In this document: positions 26,134-33,066 of the stretch, one piece after another
How the letters are laid out: each line of letters starts with the position of its first letter
Position numbering within the stretch: the stretch's first letter is position 1
Assembly (NCBI GenBank): GCA_015069195.1
Contig: SVJA01000015.1
Location: 1 to 43,790, forward strand
DNA from: Oscillospiraceae bacterium
Lineage (GTDB): Bacteria > Bacillota > Clostridia > UBA1212
Direction of reading: 5' to 3'
Length of the DNA stretch: 43,790 nucleotides
Translations under genes and position numbers: made by a program
Notes under the pieces: generated by a model
Seen by the model: only the letters and a program-made list of their open reading frames with translations
Databases searched by the model: none
Told to the model about the DNA's origin: nothing

Positions 26134-27228
26134 TTAACCGACAATACCGCCACGTTCGAGAACGAATTTTATCATCGTACCTATTGCATCTGCCATTCTG
26201 AGGTATCCCACATCATTTGGGTGAACTCCGTCAATAGAACATTCATACTGGTGTGTACCTGTGAAGAAGCTCATTCCATCGATAAAATACACGTTTTTAT
26301 CGCCGTTTGCTCTGGCTTTAAGATAAGACGACATTACGATGTCACGGCGCTGCAGTATATGCTCCTGCTCGTATATTCTTGTCCAGAAGTCAGGTCTGGT
26401 AATCATTATATACGGAGTGTCGGGTTTCAACTTTCTGAAAGTTTCGTAGAAAGCATAATGTGTATTTTCAAGATGCTCGACAGACGGCGCATTGTGGTCA
26501 TAGTCGCAGACAAACACGCTCATTTCCTGCTTTGAAAGCCACTCAGACAAAACCTGCTCACCCATTGCCATGCCGGCAAAACCGAAGCTTCTGAAATCAA
26601 TGTTAAGCTCACGTGAAATGATGTTGGGATAAATAAGTCCGGGGCGGCTCGCACCTGTTCCGTTAACGATAGAAGAACCGTAAAAATATACCGGCTTTAT
26701 GTCGCGGTATGGTCTTTCGCCGCCGAGTATTGCATCGGGGTTTAAGCCGATTTCAAGATTTTCAACAACCGAATAAATCGGGAAATTTATAGTTATCGAA
26801 CGATACTTAAAATCCCCAAAATAAACGAGCGCCTCATAACCGTCTGTCATATCATACGGCATACGGAATTCTCTTACGCAGCGGCTTCCGAATTCACCAT
26901 CTATGTACAAATCAAAACCGGAAGTTTCTATCAAAGTTTCGTGCGGGGAACGGTCGATAAAAAGTTGTTTTGTACGGATTGCAACATAAGGAGAGTTCGT
27001 CGAAAACCTCACTCTGCCGCCTGCAGACATACGACCTAAATTTGCAACACCTTCACTTGTCGCCTCCGCAATATCTTTCGGAACACGACGGAATATTTCA
27101 TCATTTATCGGATCAGAAAAACCATGCAATGAAAACGGAGTTTTCCTGGCATCATACCAGACAACCTCCTGATTATCTACAATACTCTTTTCAGTTGCTT
27201 TGCTTTCAACATTACCACATACGTCCAT
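26134..27228 (-). CDS. SGNH/GDSL hydrolase family protein
   Basis: A 364-residue protein without a signal peptide. Residues 1-170 form an N-terminal beta-rich domain found ahead of this hydrolase type. The hydrolase domain starts with YFYGSSIVNGTGA (GDS-like block with the nucleophile Ser) and ends with SIDGVHPNDVGYLRMA, the Asp-x-x-His block. Such enzymes deacylate carbohydrates or lipids. The context of a cupin and a GH2 glycosidase suggests acetylated or acylated oligosaccharides as substrates. GAGGTGTAAT precedes ATG, and a promoter lies at 27268-27296. Confidence 0.88.
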   Translation of the reverse strand: MDVCGNVESKATEKSIVDNQEVVWYDARKTPFSLHGFSDPINDEIFRRVPKDIAEATSEGVANLGRMSAGGRVRFSTNSPYVAIRTKQLFIDRSPHETLIETSGFDLYIDGEFGSRCVREFRMPYDMTDGYEALVYFGDFKYRSITINFPIYSVVENLEIGLNPDAILGGERPYRDIKPVYFYGSSIVNGTGASRPGLIYPNIISRELNIDFRSFGFAGMAMGEQVLSEWLSKQEMSVFVCDYDHNAPSVEHLENTHYAFYETFRKLKPDTPYIMITRPDFWTRIYEQEHILQRRDIVMSSYLKARANGDKNVYFIDGMSFFTGTHQYECSIDGVHPNDVGYLRMADAIGTMIKFVLERGGIVG

Positions 27229-27267
27229 AATTACACCTCAAATTTATTAAAATTCACAATTCACAAC

Positions 27268-27296
27268 ATTATACAAAATTCACCTTAAAAGAACAA
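27268..27296 (-). promoter_or_regulatory. Sigma-A-like promoter of the SGNH hydrolase gene
   Basis: TTGTTC, a 17-base spacer and TATAAT on the minus strand. The gene starts 40 bases downstream. The -10 is perfect and the -35 partial. Confidence 0.65.
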
Positions 27297-27298
27297 TA

Positions 27299-27628
27299 TC
27301 AATGCTCCGGAACGACAGCAAAGAACACAAGAGCCTCTGTGCCGCAGTTTATCAATGAATGCTCAAAACCTTTTTTGCAATAATGACAATCGCCTGCCGC
27401 AAGCGCAATCTCTTTGCCCTCGTAAATAGCCTTGCCTGTGCCGGAAAGAATGTAAATAATCTCAGAAGAAGTTTCGTGGCAATGCATACCGATAGAAGCG
27501 CCGGGAACGAGCAATGCTTTCATGATGCGGTTGGTTCCGTCAAAAAACATATTAGCTCTCATCTCGCCCTCGCCGCCTTTGAAATTCTCAGTTACTTTTT
27601 CTTCAATTTTATTAAAATCAATTTTCAT
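27299..27628 (-). CDS. Cupin-domain protein
   Basis: A 109-residue single-domain cupin. Metal-binding motif 1 is in MHCHETSSEIIYILSG (H, H, E) and motif 2 in the CKKGFEHSLIN region (H). Small cupins bind a metal and act as isomerases, dioxygenases or sugar-binding proteins; here the role is unknown. It is transcribed ahead of the SGNH gene and divergently from the GH2 gene. GGGGTAAC precedes ATG. Confidence 0.88.
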   Translation of the reverse strand: MKIDFNKIEEKVTENFKGGEGEMRANMFFDGTNRIMKALLVPGASIGMHCHETSSEIIYILSGTGKAIYEGKEIALAAGDCHYCKKGFEHSLINCGTEALVFFAVVPEH

Positions 27629-27665
27629 GGCTGTTACCCCTTCACCGATTGAAATTTGTTATTGA

Positions 27666-27695
27666 ATTATACACATTTAAGATATAAAATTACAA
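27666..27695 (-). promoter_or_regulatory. Promoter candidate of the cupin gene
   Basis: TTGTAA, 18 bases and TATAAT on the minus strand, 38 bases before the cupin ATG, in the region divergent to the GH2 gene. Confidence 0.55.
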
Positions 27696-27728
27696 CAATT
27701 ATATTATGAAAAACAAAGGAGCCCTACT

Positions 27729-29447
27729 ATGATTTACAGACAGGAGTATCCCCGTCCGCAGTTCGTCAGAAAAGATTGGATGAACTTAAACGGCGAGTGG
27801 GATTTTACGATTGACCACGCTATGACCGGTGAAGAAAGAAATTTTCAGAATGCAGAAAACTTTGATATGAAGATAAATGTGCCCTTCTGCCCCGAAAGCA
27901 AACTTTCAGGCATTGAGTATAAAGACTTTATGAGAAGTGTCTGGTACACAAGAGAAGTTGACATTCCTGAAGGATGGACAGAAAACGGTCGCAGAACATT
28001 CATAAACATCGGTGCTTGCGATTACATTACAAAAGTATTCGTAAACGGAATTTTGGCAGGGCGACACGTAGGCGGTTATGTCAGTTTTTCTATTGAAATT
28101 ACCGAGCAGCTAAAGGTAGGTAAAAACCGTATCACAATCTTTGCAGATGATGATACCAGAAGCCAGAAAGTTCCTTCAGGAAAACAGTGTTTTATGTATG
28201 ATTCAGTCGGTTGTTTCTACACACGCAGTACAGGCATATGGCAGACAGTATGGCTTGAAAATACACCGAAAGCATACTTAAAGCACGTCAAAACGACTCC
28301 GAACATCACAGACAGCGAACTTCGCATCGAAGCAACTTTTGACAAAGCAGAAGATATGACATTTACAGCCGTCGCATCATTCCATGGCAAAAAAGTCGGT
28401 GAAAAGTCCGTAAAAGTTGATTGGAACAACGTTGCATTCAGCCTTCCCCTTTCAGAACTTCACCTGTGGGATACTGAAAACCCGAACCTCTATGACATTA
28501 CATTCACCGTCGGAGATGATAAAGTAGACAGTTACTTCGGTATGCGTGAGATTGCATTAAAGGACAACAAAACTTACCTCAACGGAAAGCTCATTTATCA
28601 GCGACTCATACTCGATCAAGGCTACTATCCGGACGGCATCTACACAGCTCCGAGCGAAGAAGAACTCATAAACGACATCAAACGCTCTATGGATATGGGC
28701 TTTAATGGTGCTCGCCTCCACGAAAAGATTTTTGAGCCGCTGTTCCTCTATCACTGCGACAGACTCGGCTATATCGTATGGGGCGAATTCCCTAACTGGA
28801 GCCTTGATGTCGGTACAGAAGCAGCCTTCAAATACACTCTCCCCGAGTGGCTCGAAGAGCTCGAACGTGACTACAATCACCCTGCTATCATCGGTTGGTG
28901 TCCCTATAACGAAACACAAGGAAATGTTGACCCCGACCTTTCAATGTTCCTGTTCAATATGACAAAGGCCTATGACCCGACAAGACTTTTCATCGACAAC
29001 TCAGGATGGACACATGTAAAAGGCACTTACGATATGCTCGACGTTCACGATTATCTCCAGAATCCGGAAGAATTCCGTGCGCGCTATATGGTTTTGGCAG
29101 AAGGAAAAGCAGCTCCGTGCTTCGTTCCGTTCCCTGTCGATCTCACCGAATCTGATAACGTTTCATTCATCAGCGAATTCGGCGGTATCTGGTGGCAGGA
29201 TCAGACCGGCAACGAAAAAGATTGGGGCTACGGCGAAAGACCGAAATCAAGAGAAGAATTCATTGCCCGCTACAAAGGTCTTATGGATGCCCTTCTCGAC
29301 AATCCGAAAATCACAGCATTCTGCTACACACAGCTCACAGATGTTGAACAGGAAACAAACGGTCTCTACACTTACGACCGCAACGCTAAATTTGATCCGG
29401 CAGTTATCAAGGCAATTACATCAAGGAAATCGGTTATTGAAGAATGA
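27729..29447 (+). CDS. Glycoside hydrolase family 2 protein (beta-galactosidase/glucuronidase superfamily)
   Basis: A 572-residue glycosidase with the three core GH2 domains: sugar-binding jelly roll (about 1-180, LNGEWDF, RSVWYTREV), immunoglobulin-like domain (about 180-275) and TIM barrel (from YFGMREI, about 270 to the end). The acid/base Glu is E395 in GWCPYNETQG and the likely nucleophile E483 in ISEFGG. It has no signal peptide, so it acts inside the cell on imported oligosaccharides. Specificity is not clear from sequence. AAGGAG lies 7 bases before ATG. Confidence 0.93.
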   Translation: MIYRQEYPRPQFVRKDWMNLNGEWDFTIDHAMTGEERNFQNAENFDMKINVPFCPESKLSGIEYKDFMRSVWYTREVDIPEGWTENGRRTFINIGACDYITKVFVNGILAGRHVGGYVSFSIEITEQLKVGKNRITIFADDDTRSQKVPSGKQCFMYDSVGCFYTRSTGIWQTVWLENTPKAYLKHVKTTPNITDSELRIEATFDKAEDMTFTAVASFHGKKVGEKSVKVDWNNVAFSLPLSELHLWDTENPNLYDITFTVGDDKVDSYFGMREIALKDNKTYLNGKLIYQRLILDQGYYPDGIYTAPSEEELINDIKRSMDMGFNGARLHEKIFEPLFLYHCDRLGYIVWGEFPNWSLDVGTEAAFKYTLPEWLEELERDYNHPAIIGWCPYNETQGNVDPDLSMFLFNMTKAYDPTRLFIDNSGWTHVKGTYDMLDVHDYLQNPEEFRARYMVLAEGKAAPCFVPFPVDLTESDNVSFISEFGGIWWQDQTGNEKDWGYGERPKSREEFIARYKGLMDALLDNPKITAFCYTQLTDVEQETNGLYTYDRNAKFDPAVIKAITSRKSVIEE

Positions 29448-29463
29448 TTTAATTGAAACGGAC

Positions 29464-29492
29464 GCCCCGTCGGAGCTCTGCTCCGACGGGGC
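29464..29492. terminator. First of three tandem GC palindromes
   Basis: A 13-bp perfect stem (GCCCCGTCGGAGC and its complement) with a 3-base loop, 16 bases after the GH2 stop. It probably terminates GH2 transcription, though no T tract follows directly. Confidence 0.7.
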
Positions 29493-29500
29493 ATATTAAT

Positions 29501-29528
29501 GCCCGGAGCGTTTGCAAACGCTCCGGGC
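29501..29528. repeat. Second tandem GC palindrome
   Basis: A 28-base perfect palindrome with no loop (GCCCGGAGCGTTTG and its complement), lying between the two other hairpins in the convergent intergenic region. Confidence 0.8.
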
Positions 29529-29531
29529 TTC

Positions 29532-29573
29532 GCTGTGCCCGCCGCTCTTTTCGTAAAACGCGGCGGGCACAGC
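29532..29573 (-). terminator. Third tandem GC palindrome
   Basis: A 14-bp perfect stem (GCTGTGCCCGCCGC and its complement) with an A/T-rich 14-base loop, immediately after the end of the VWA gene on the minus strand. Likely terminator for that gene. Confidence 0.7.
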
Positions 29574-29584
29574 CTTAATCTGCC

Positions 29585-30292
29585 TTATTTTCTATCCCGG
29601 CGTCTCTTAAAGAGAGCCGCCGGTCTTATACCTCCGCAATCTTTTACTGTACCGCGATTTTTAGTATCCTTTTTGATGTCATCGCTCCAGCTTGCACTTA
29701 CACTTCCGCATGCACGCATTTGACCTACCGTGTTAGAAACTGCATTGTATAAGACGTGTGTACCTTCGCCGTCAGCCCTATAGTCCACTGCTCTGTCTCG
29801 ATCAATTCCGAATCTTGCCGCAGTCTCAACTGCATCAATGTTAGCACCGATAAAAAGGAACTCCCAACCGTACTCTTTCTTTTGGTGTTCAATCATCTTT
29901 TTTACTTTGTCGCTGCTATAAGTGTGGCTTGCATTTTCCATACCGTCAGTTGTTATCACGAACATCGTGTGCGCCGGCACATCTTCAGGTCTTGCATATT
30001 TGTGAATATTTCCTATGTGGTGAATAGCACCGCCGATTGCATCAATAAGTGCAGTACATCCTCTCGGCACATAGTCGCTTTTTGTCATCTTCGGCACATC
30101 GGCAAGATTTATACGGTCGTGAAGAACTTCGCTAACATTGTCGAAAAGCACCGTCGATACAAGACATTCGCCCTCCTGCTGCTTCTGATTTTCAATCATT
30201 GAATTAAATCCGCCGATTGTGTCATCGACAAGACCTGCCATTGATCCGCTTCTGTCTAAAATAAATACGAGTTCTGTAATGTTGTTTTTCAT
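29585..30292 (-). CDS. VWA-domain protein (TerY-like)
   Basis: A 235-residue cytoplasmic von Willebrand A domain. The MIDAS metal site is built from VFILDRSGSMAG (DxSxS), a later Thr (CTAL region) and ITTDGMENASH. The last 40 residues are basic (KRRRDRK). It resembles TerY-like proteins that occur with tellurium-resistance or ADP-ribose-linked modules. GGAGG before the ATG at 30292 fixes the start. A hairpin with seven T lies directly upstream (30309-30348), so its expression depends on readthrough or a local promoter. The next genes upstream are TIGR04076 and a macro-domain protein. Confidence 0.9.
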   Translation of the reverse strand: MKNNITELVFILDRSGSMAGLVDDTIGGFNSMIENQKQQEGECLVSTVLFDNVSEVLHDRINLADVPKMTKSDYVPRGCTALIDAIGGAIHHIGNIHKYARPEDVPAHTMFVITTDGMENASHTYSSDKVKKMIEHQKKEYGWEFLFIGANIDAVETAARFGIDRDRAVDYRADGEGTHVLYNAVSNTVGQMRACGSVSASWSDDIKKDTKNRGTVKDCGGIRPAALFKRRRDRK

Positions 30293-30308
30293 AGTTAAAA
30301 CCTCCGAT

Positions 30309-30348
30309 AAAAAAAGTGATTGCAAGGCTTTATCAACCTTACAACCAC
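30309..30348 (-). terminator. Terminator or attenuator in front of the VWA gene
   Basis: On the minus strand a 12-bp stem (GTGGTTGTAAGG/CCTTGCAATCAC, two G-U pairs) is followed by seven T. It ends 17 bases before the VWA start codon. The two wobble pairs would be A-C mismatches in a plus-strand transcript, so it is orientation-specific. Confidence 0.8.
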
Positions 30349-30395
30349 ATTATAGGAGCTATGAAATATGTTTTGGTCGCATGGCAGGCGACAAA

Positions 30396-30701
30396 TTATT
30401 CTTCTATCGTCTCCAGCAAAAACGACACCGGACGGAAACCATCATTACACGAAATCATTGCCGACTTTTTATTTTTCATCCATCCGTCATAGAAATCCTC
30501 GCCGCCGTGTGCAAGTGTCATCACAAACGGAGAAACAGTTTCCCATGCACTGTCGCAAAAACCTTCCGGCTTTGCCCAACCGTCGCAAATGAATACCTGA
30601 CCTTCTTCTATATCACATGCATGCTCTATCGGATTTTCATATTCTGCAATCAAGTCATTGTGTCTGACTTTTCTCATAACTGTTATTCGAACTTTTTTCA
30701 T
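30396..30701 (-). CDS. TIGR04076-family protein
   Basis: A 101-residue protein beginning MKKVRITVMRKV. It has GQVFICDG, PEGFCDSAWETV, AHGGEDFYDGW and a C-terminal CNDGFRPVSF, which together match the TIGR04076 pattern of conserved Cys and aromatic residues. The function of the family is unknown. The start is 16 bases after the macro-domain gene, so the two are co-transcribed. A longer in-frame N-terminus overlapping that gene is possible but lacks a ribosome site. Confidence 0.85.
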   Translation of the reverse strand: MKKVRITVMRKVRHNDLIAEYENPIEHACDIEEGQVFICDGWAKPEGFCDSAWETVSPFVMTLAHGGEDFYDGWMKNKKSAMISCNDGFRPVSFLLETIEE

Positions 30702-30717
30702 AAACTCTGCCACTCCC

Positions 30718-31773
30718 TTATACTCCGAGCAAGCTCTGATCGAATGCAAACAGAGCCTCATTTATCTCGTGGATGTTGTAATTTCCTTTTAAAATAAAAT
30801 ATTCGACGATAATATCAAATTTATTGCTGTGTGAAAGCGCAAAACCGGCCTTTTTAAGCATTTCCTCAGTTTCGGCAAGTGTTAACCCTAATGCAATAGC
30901 AAACGCAATTACGGTTGGTTTACTCGGTTTATAACTTGCATTACTGCGAATCTTCGAAAACAACTTGCGGTCAATATTGGCCTTCTTGTAACATTCAGCG
31001 TCCGTCATACCCTTCTCGTCAATCATCCTGAGTAACATTTCGGAAAAACTTTCGTCAAGTTCTTTAAGTTTCTCATTCAAATCAACTGGTGAATATGAGC
31101 CGCAAAAATCATCTTCAATCGAGTCATAACAAACTTCACTCGCCATTGTCGGAGCGGACATTTTCGGTGCTCTGTGCACAGTTGATCCCATGTACGGCAT
31201 CGAATCCATGTCAGATAGTCGCCTTGAATAACAATCACTATGTTCTTCGGCATACCTGTCGTCAATATACTCAGCAATATCCGCAAAAAGTTTCTCGCCA
31301 ATCGTATACGCCTTTTTATCGAAAACAACTATGTAAACTGTCATTTCATTTTCAAGCAAAAACTCACTTATCACATCGACGGCAACCTTGAGTGCCTTGT
31401 CCTTCGGATAACCGTATACACCAGATGAAATCAAAGGAAACGCCACGGACTCACAGCCATTCTCCTTTGCAAGCGAAAGTGACCTTCTGTAACACGACTC
31501 CAGCAATTCTTTTTCGCCTTTATCTCCGCCATGCCATACGGGGCCAACGGTATGTATCACATACTTACAAGGCAATTTATATCCACTTGTTATCTTAGCA
31601 TCGCCTGTTTTGCAACCACCAAGCGTTATACACTTAGCAAGCAATCTCGGACCTGCCGCACGATGAATCGCACCGTCAACACCGCCTCCACCCAGAAGCG
31701 ACGAATTTGCCGCATTTACGATAGCATCAACTTTCATTTTTGTAATGTCATTTCTGACGATTTGCAGTGGCAT
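30718..31773 (-). CDS. Macro-domain (ADP-ribose-binding) protein with C-terminal HTH-like domain
   Basis: A 351-residue protein. Residues 1-165 form a macro domain of the ADP-ribosyl deacetylase type: [26 protein letters not shown], and the phosphate loop [12 protein letters not shown] low-complexity linker (about 166-235) leads to a helical C-terminal domain (about 235-351) with [18 protein letters not shown] and [20 protein letters not shown], resembling XRE-type helix-turn-helix domains. It probably removes or reads ADP-ribose and may bind DNA. AGGAGG precedes ATG. A dyad upstream (31862-31876) may be its own operator. Confidence 0.9.
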   Translation of the reverse strand: MPLQIVRNDITKMKVDAIVNAANSSLLGGGGVDGAIHRAAGPRLLAKCITLGGCKTGDAKITSGYKLPCKYVIHTVGPVWHGGDKGEKELLESCYRRSLSLAKENGCESVAFPLISSGVYGYPKDKALKVAVDVISEFLLENEMTVYIVVFDKKAYTIGEKLFADIAEYIDDRYAEEHSDCYSRRLSDMDSMPYMGSTVHRAPKMSAPTMASEVCYDSIEDDFCGSYSPVDLNEKLKELDESFSEMLLRMIDEKGMTDAECYKKANIDRKLFSKIRSNASYKPSKPTVIAFAIALGLTLAETEEMLKKAGFALSHSNKFDIIVEYFILKGNYNIHEINEALFAFDQSLLGV

Positions 31774-31846
31774 GGTGGACCTCCTTTTATAATTTAATCA
31801 CAGCGAAAATGCTGCAATCAGAAATTCATCCATTTTATACAACATA

Positions 31847-31876
31847 ATTATACAACAGAATACGCAAGTTTTGCGT
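31847..31876 (-). promoter_or_regulatory. Promoter candidate and dyad of the macro-domain operon
   Basis: TATAAT on the minus strand at 31847-31852, and a perfect 15-base dyad ACGCAA-3-TTGCGT at 31862-31876 that covers the expected -35 position (CGCAAA, not consensus). The arrangement suits a repressed or activated promoter; the HTH-like part of the macro protein is the natural candidate regulator. Confidence 0.5.
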
Positions 31877-31919
31877 GTTTTAAAAAAATTTTTACGTAAT
31901 TATTGCGCAACTAAACACA

Positions 31920-32708
31920 TTACTTTAATCTAAGAATATTTTGCCAACAATCATGATATCCCATGATTTGCATTACTTCAGTTATTGTTATTGTGTGTAA
32001 TTGTGTAAACTACTTCTAAACTTGATATCAAAGAATCTCTCATCGTGTGCGCATTTATTACGGGCCAAACTGCAAATATCCATATATTTATGTAATTCGT
32101 CATGCAAAACTCCGAATTTTTCGCTACAACAACCTTATCTTTGTCTTTCATGAGTCTATAAAAAGTTGTTATCTTGCCAAATGATAAAACATTAACCAAA
32201 ACCCACAATGGGATATACCCATATTCAGTCATATAATGTGTTACCACTTGATGATGCTTACTCATCTGACGTGCAAGTTCTTGTTGAATATCTCCTATAA
32301 GTTTTATTATATCTCCAATATTTTCTTCAGCACTTATGTTGTATTAAAATTTGCAATTGTAAGATAATTATCATGACCATATAGTCTTGAGAACTCGTGC
32401 GATAATACTGTTTTAAAAGAATTTTCAACCATGAGCAAATATTTTAAATAAATATGCCGAATCTCCCGATCAAATATATACAAAGCATAAACCTCATTAA
32501 AAGATGTGCCCTGCTTATACTTTTCATCTTCAGATGGACAATTATCAATAAGAAATAAATCTTTATATCCATTTATGATATTATAATAATTCTCTTTTTC
32601 AAGTATTCTAATCACAGAATTCTCATGTATACCGTCTTCTATTTGTATTCCTCGTTCGCTCAATATATCAATTAGCTGATGATAAGTTTTAAACTCTTTA
32701 TTTTTCAT
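31920..32708 (-). pseudogene. AbiF-like Abi_2-family HEPN toxin, broken by three frameshifts
   Basis: Pieces of one protein of about 260 residues lie in successive frames: MKNKEFKTYHQLIDILSERG...YNIINGYKDLF...YIFDREIRHIYLKYLLMVENSFK (to about 32335), then AEENIGDIIKLIG...YGYIPLWVLVNVLSFGKI (to about 32115), then SLARNKCAHDERFFDIKF (to about 31995), and finally EVMQIMGYHDCWQNILRLK. These are the Abi_2 landmarks in order. The third piece holds R-x4-H (RNKCAH), the HEPN RNase signature. Each break needs one added base to repair. GGGAG precedes the ATG at 32706-32708. Upstream is a short structured RNA (32723-32776). It appears inactivated; sequencing error is the alternative. Confidence 0.85.
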
Positions 32709-32722
32709 AATTTTCTCCCAAT

Positions 32723-32776
32723 AAAAAAGCCCCCGGGCCCGAAGGACACCGGAGGACAAACTGGCAAAACCACTAC
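32723..32776 (-). ncRNA. Candidate RNA antitoxin upstream of the AbiF-like gene
   Basis: About 54 nt between a sigma-A promoter (32783-32810) and a terminator. On the minus strand it reads TTTTGCCAGTTTGTCC, then a 7-bp stem CCTCCGG/CCGGGGG around a 12-base loop with CCTTCGG, then six T. The abi start is 15 bases further. Short promoter-terminator RNAs directly before Abi_2 genes are known as the abiF RNA motif and act as RNA antitoxins in studied cases. I match it by layout and remembered sequence style; a covariance search would be decisive. Confidence 0.75.
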
Positions 32777-32782
32777 AATCGT

Positions 32783-32810
32783 AGTATATCATGTAGTTTT
32801 CAAATGTCAA
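32783..32810 (-). promoter_or_regulatory. Promoter of the candidate RNA antitoxin
   Basis: TTGACA (32805-32810), 16 bases, TATACT (32783-32788) on the minus strand. Transcription would start near 32776, just upstream of the structured RNA. Confidence 0.8.
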
Positions 32811-32992
32811 CACATTCATACCACATGATAAAATAAAGTTTAACCTATACTATCCTATGCAGTTTCTTTCAAGCTATGCATACAGCACATTTACATTCTA
32901 TCATTTAGCATAATATTTACAAATAATTCCCGGGAAATAATTTGACATTTTTACAAGATTTTTCACATATAAATCCTGTGCGTCACATTACT
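32811..32992. other. AT-rich intergenic stretch without recognisable features
   Basis: No open frame with a ribosome site and no repeat is seen. It separates the Abi module from the hsdR terminator. A plus-strand TTGACA at 32942 has no matching -10 at proper spacing. Confidence 0.6.
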
Positions 32993-33053
32993 AATCACAA
33001 AAAAATGCAGAAAAGTGTGATTTTTCTCACACTTTTCTGCATTTTTTGTGATT
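32993..33053 (-). terminator. Terminator of the restriction locus after hsdR
   Basis: A long stem of about 27 bp with one bulged A (32993-33020 with 33027-33053) and a 6-base loop. It contains A- and T-tracts on both arms, so it can act on either strand. It begins 14 bases after the hsdR stop. Confidence 0.88.
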
Positions 33054-33066
33054 ATCAGATTAAGCT

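Noticed and set aside
29499-29723. Plus-strand open frame across the tandem palindromes
   Set aside because: It is made of palindromic GC-rich sequence and the reverse of the VWA gene, with no ribosome site.
32942-32971. Plus-strand TTGACA with TATAAA downstream
   Set aside because: The spacing is 20 bases and no plus-strand gene follows; it faces into the 3' end of hsdR.
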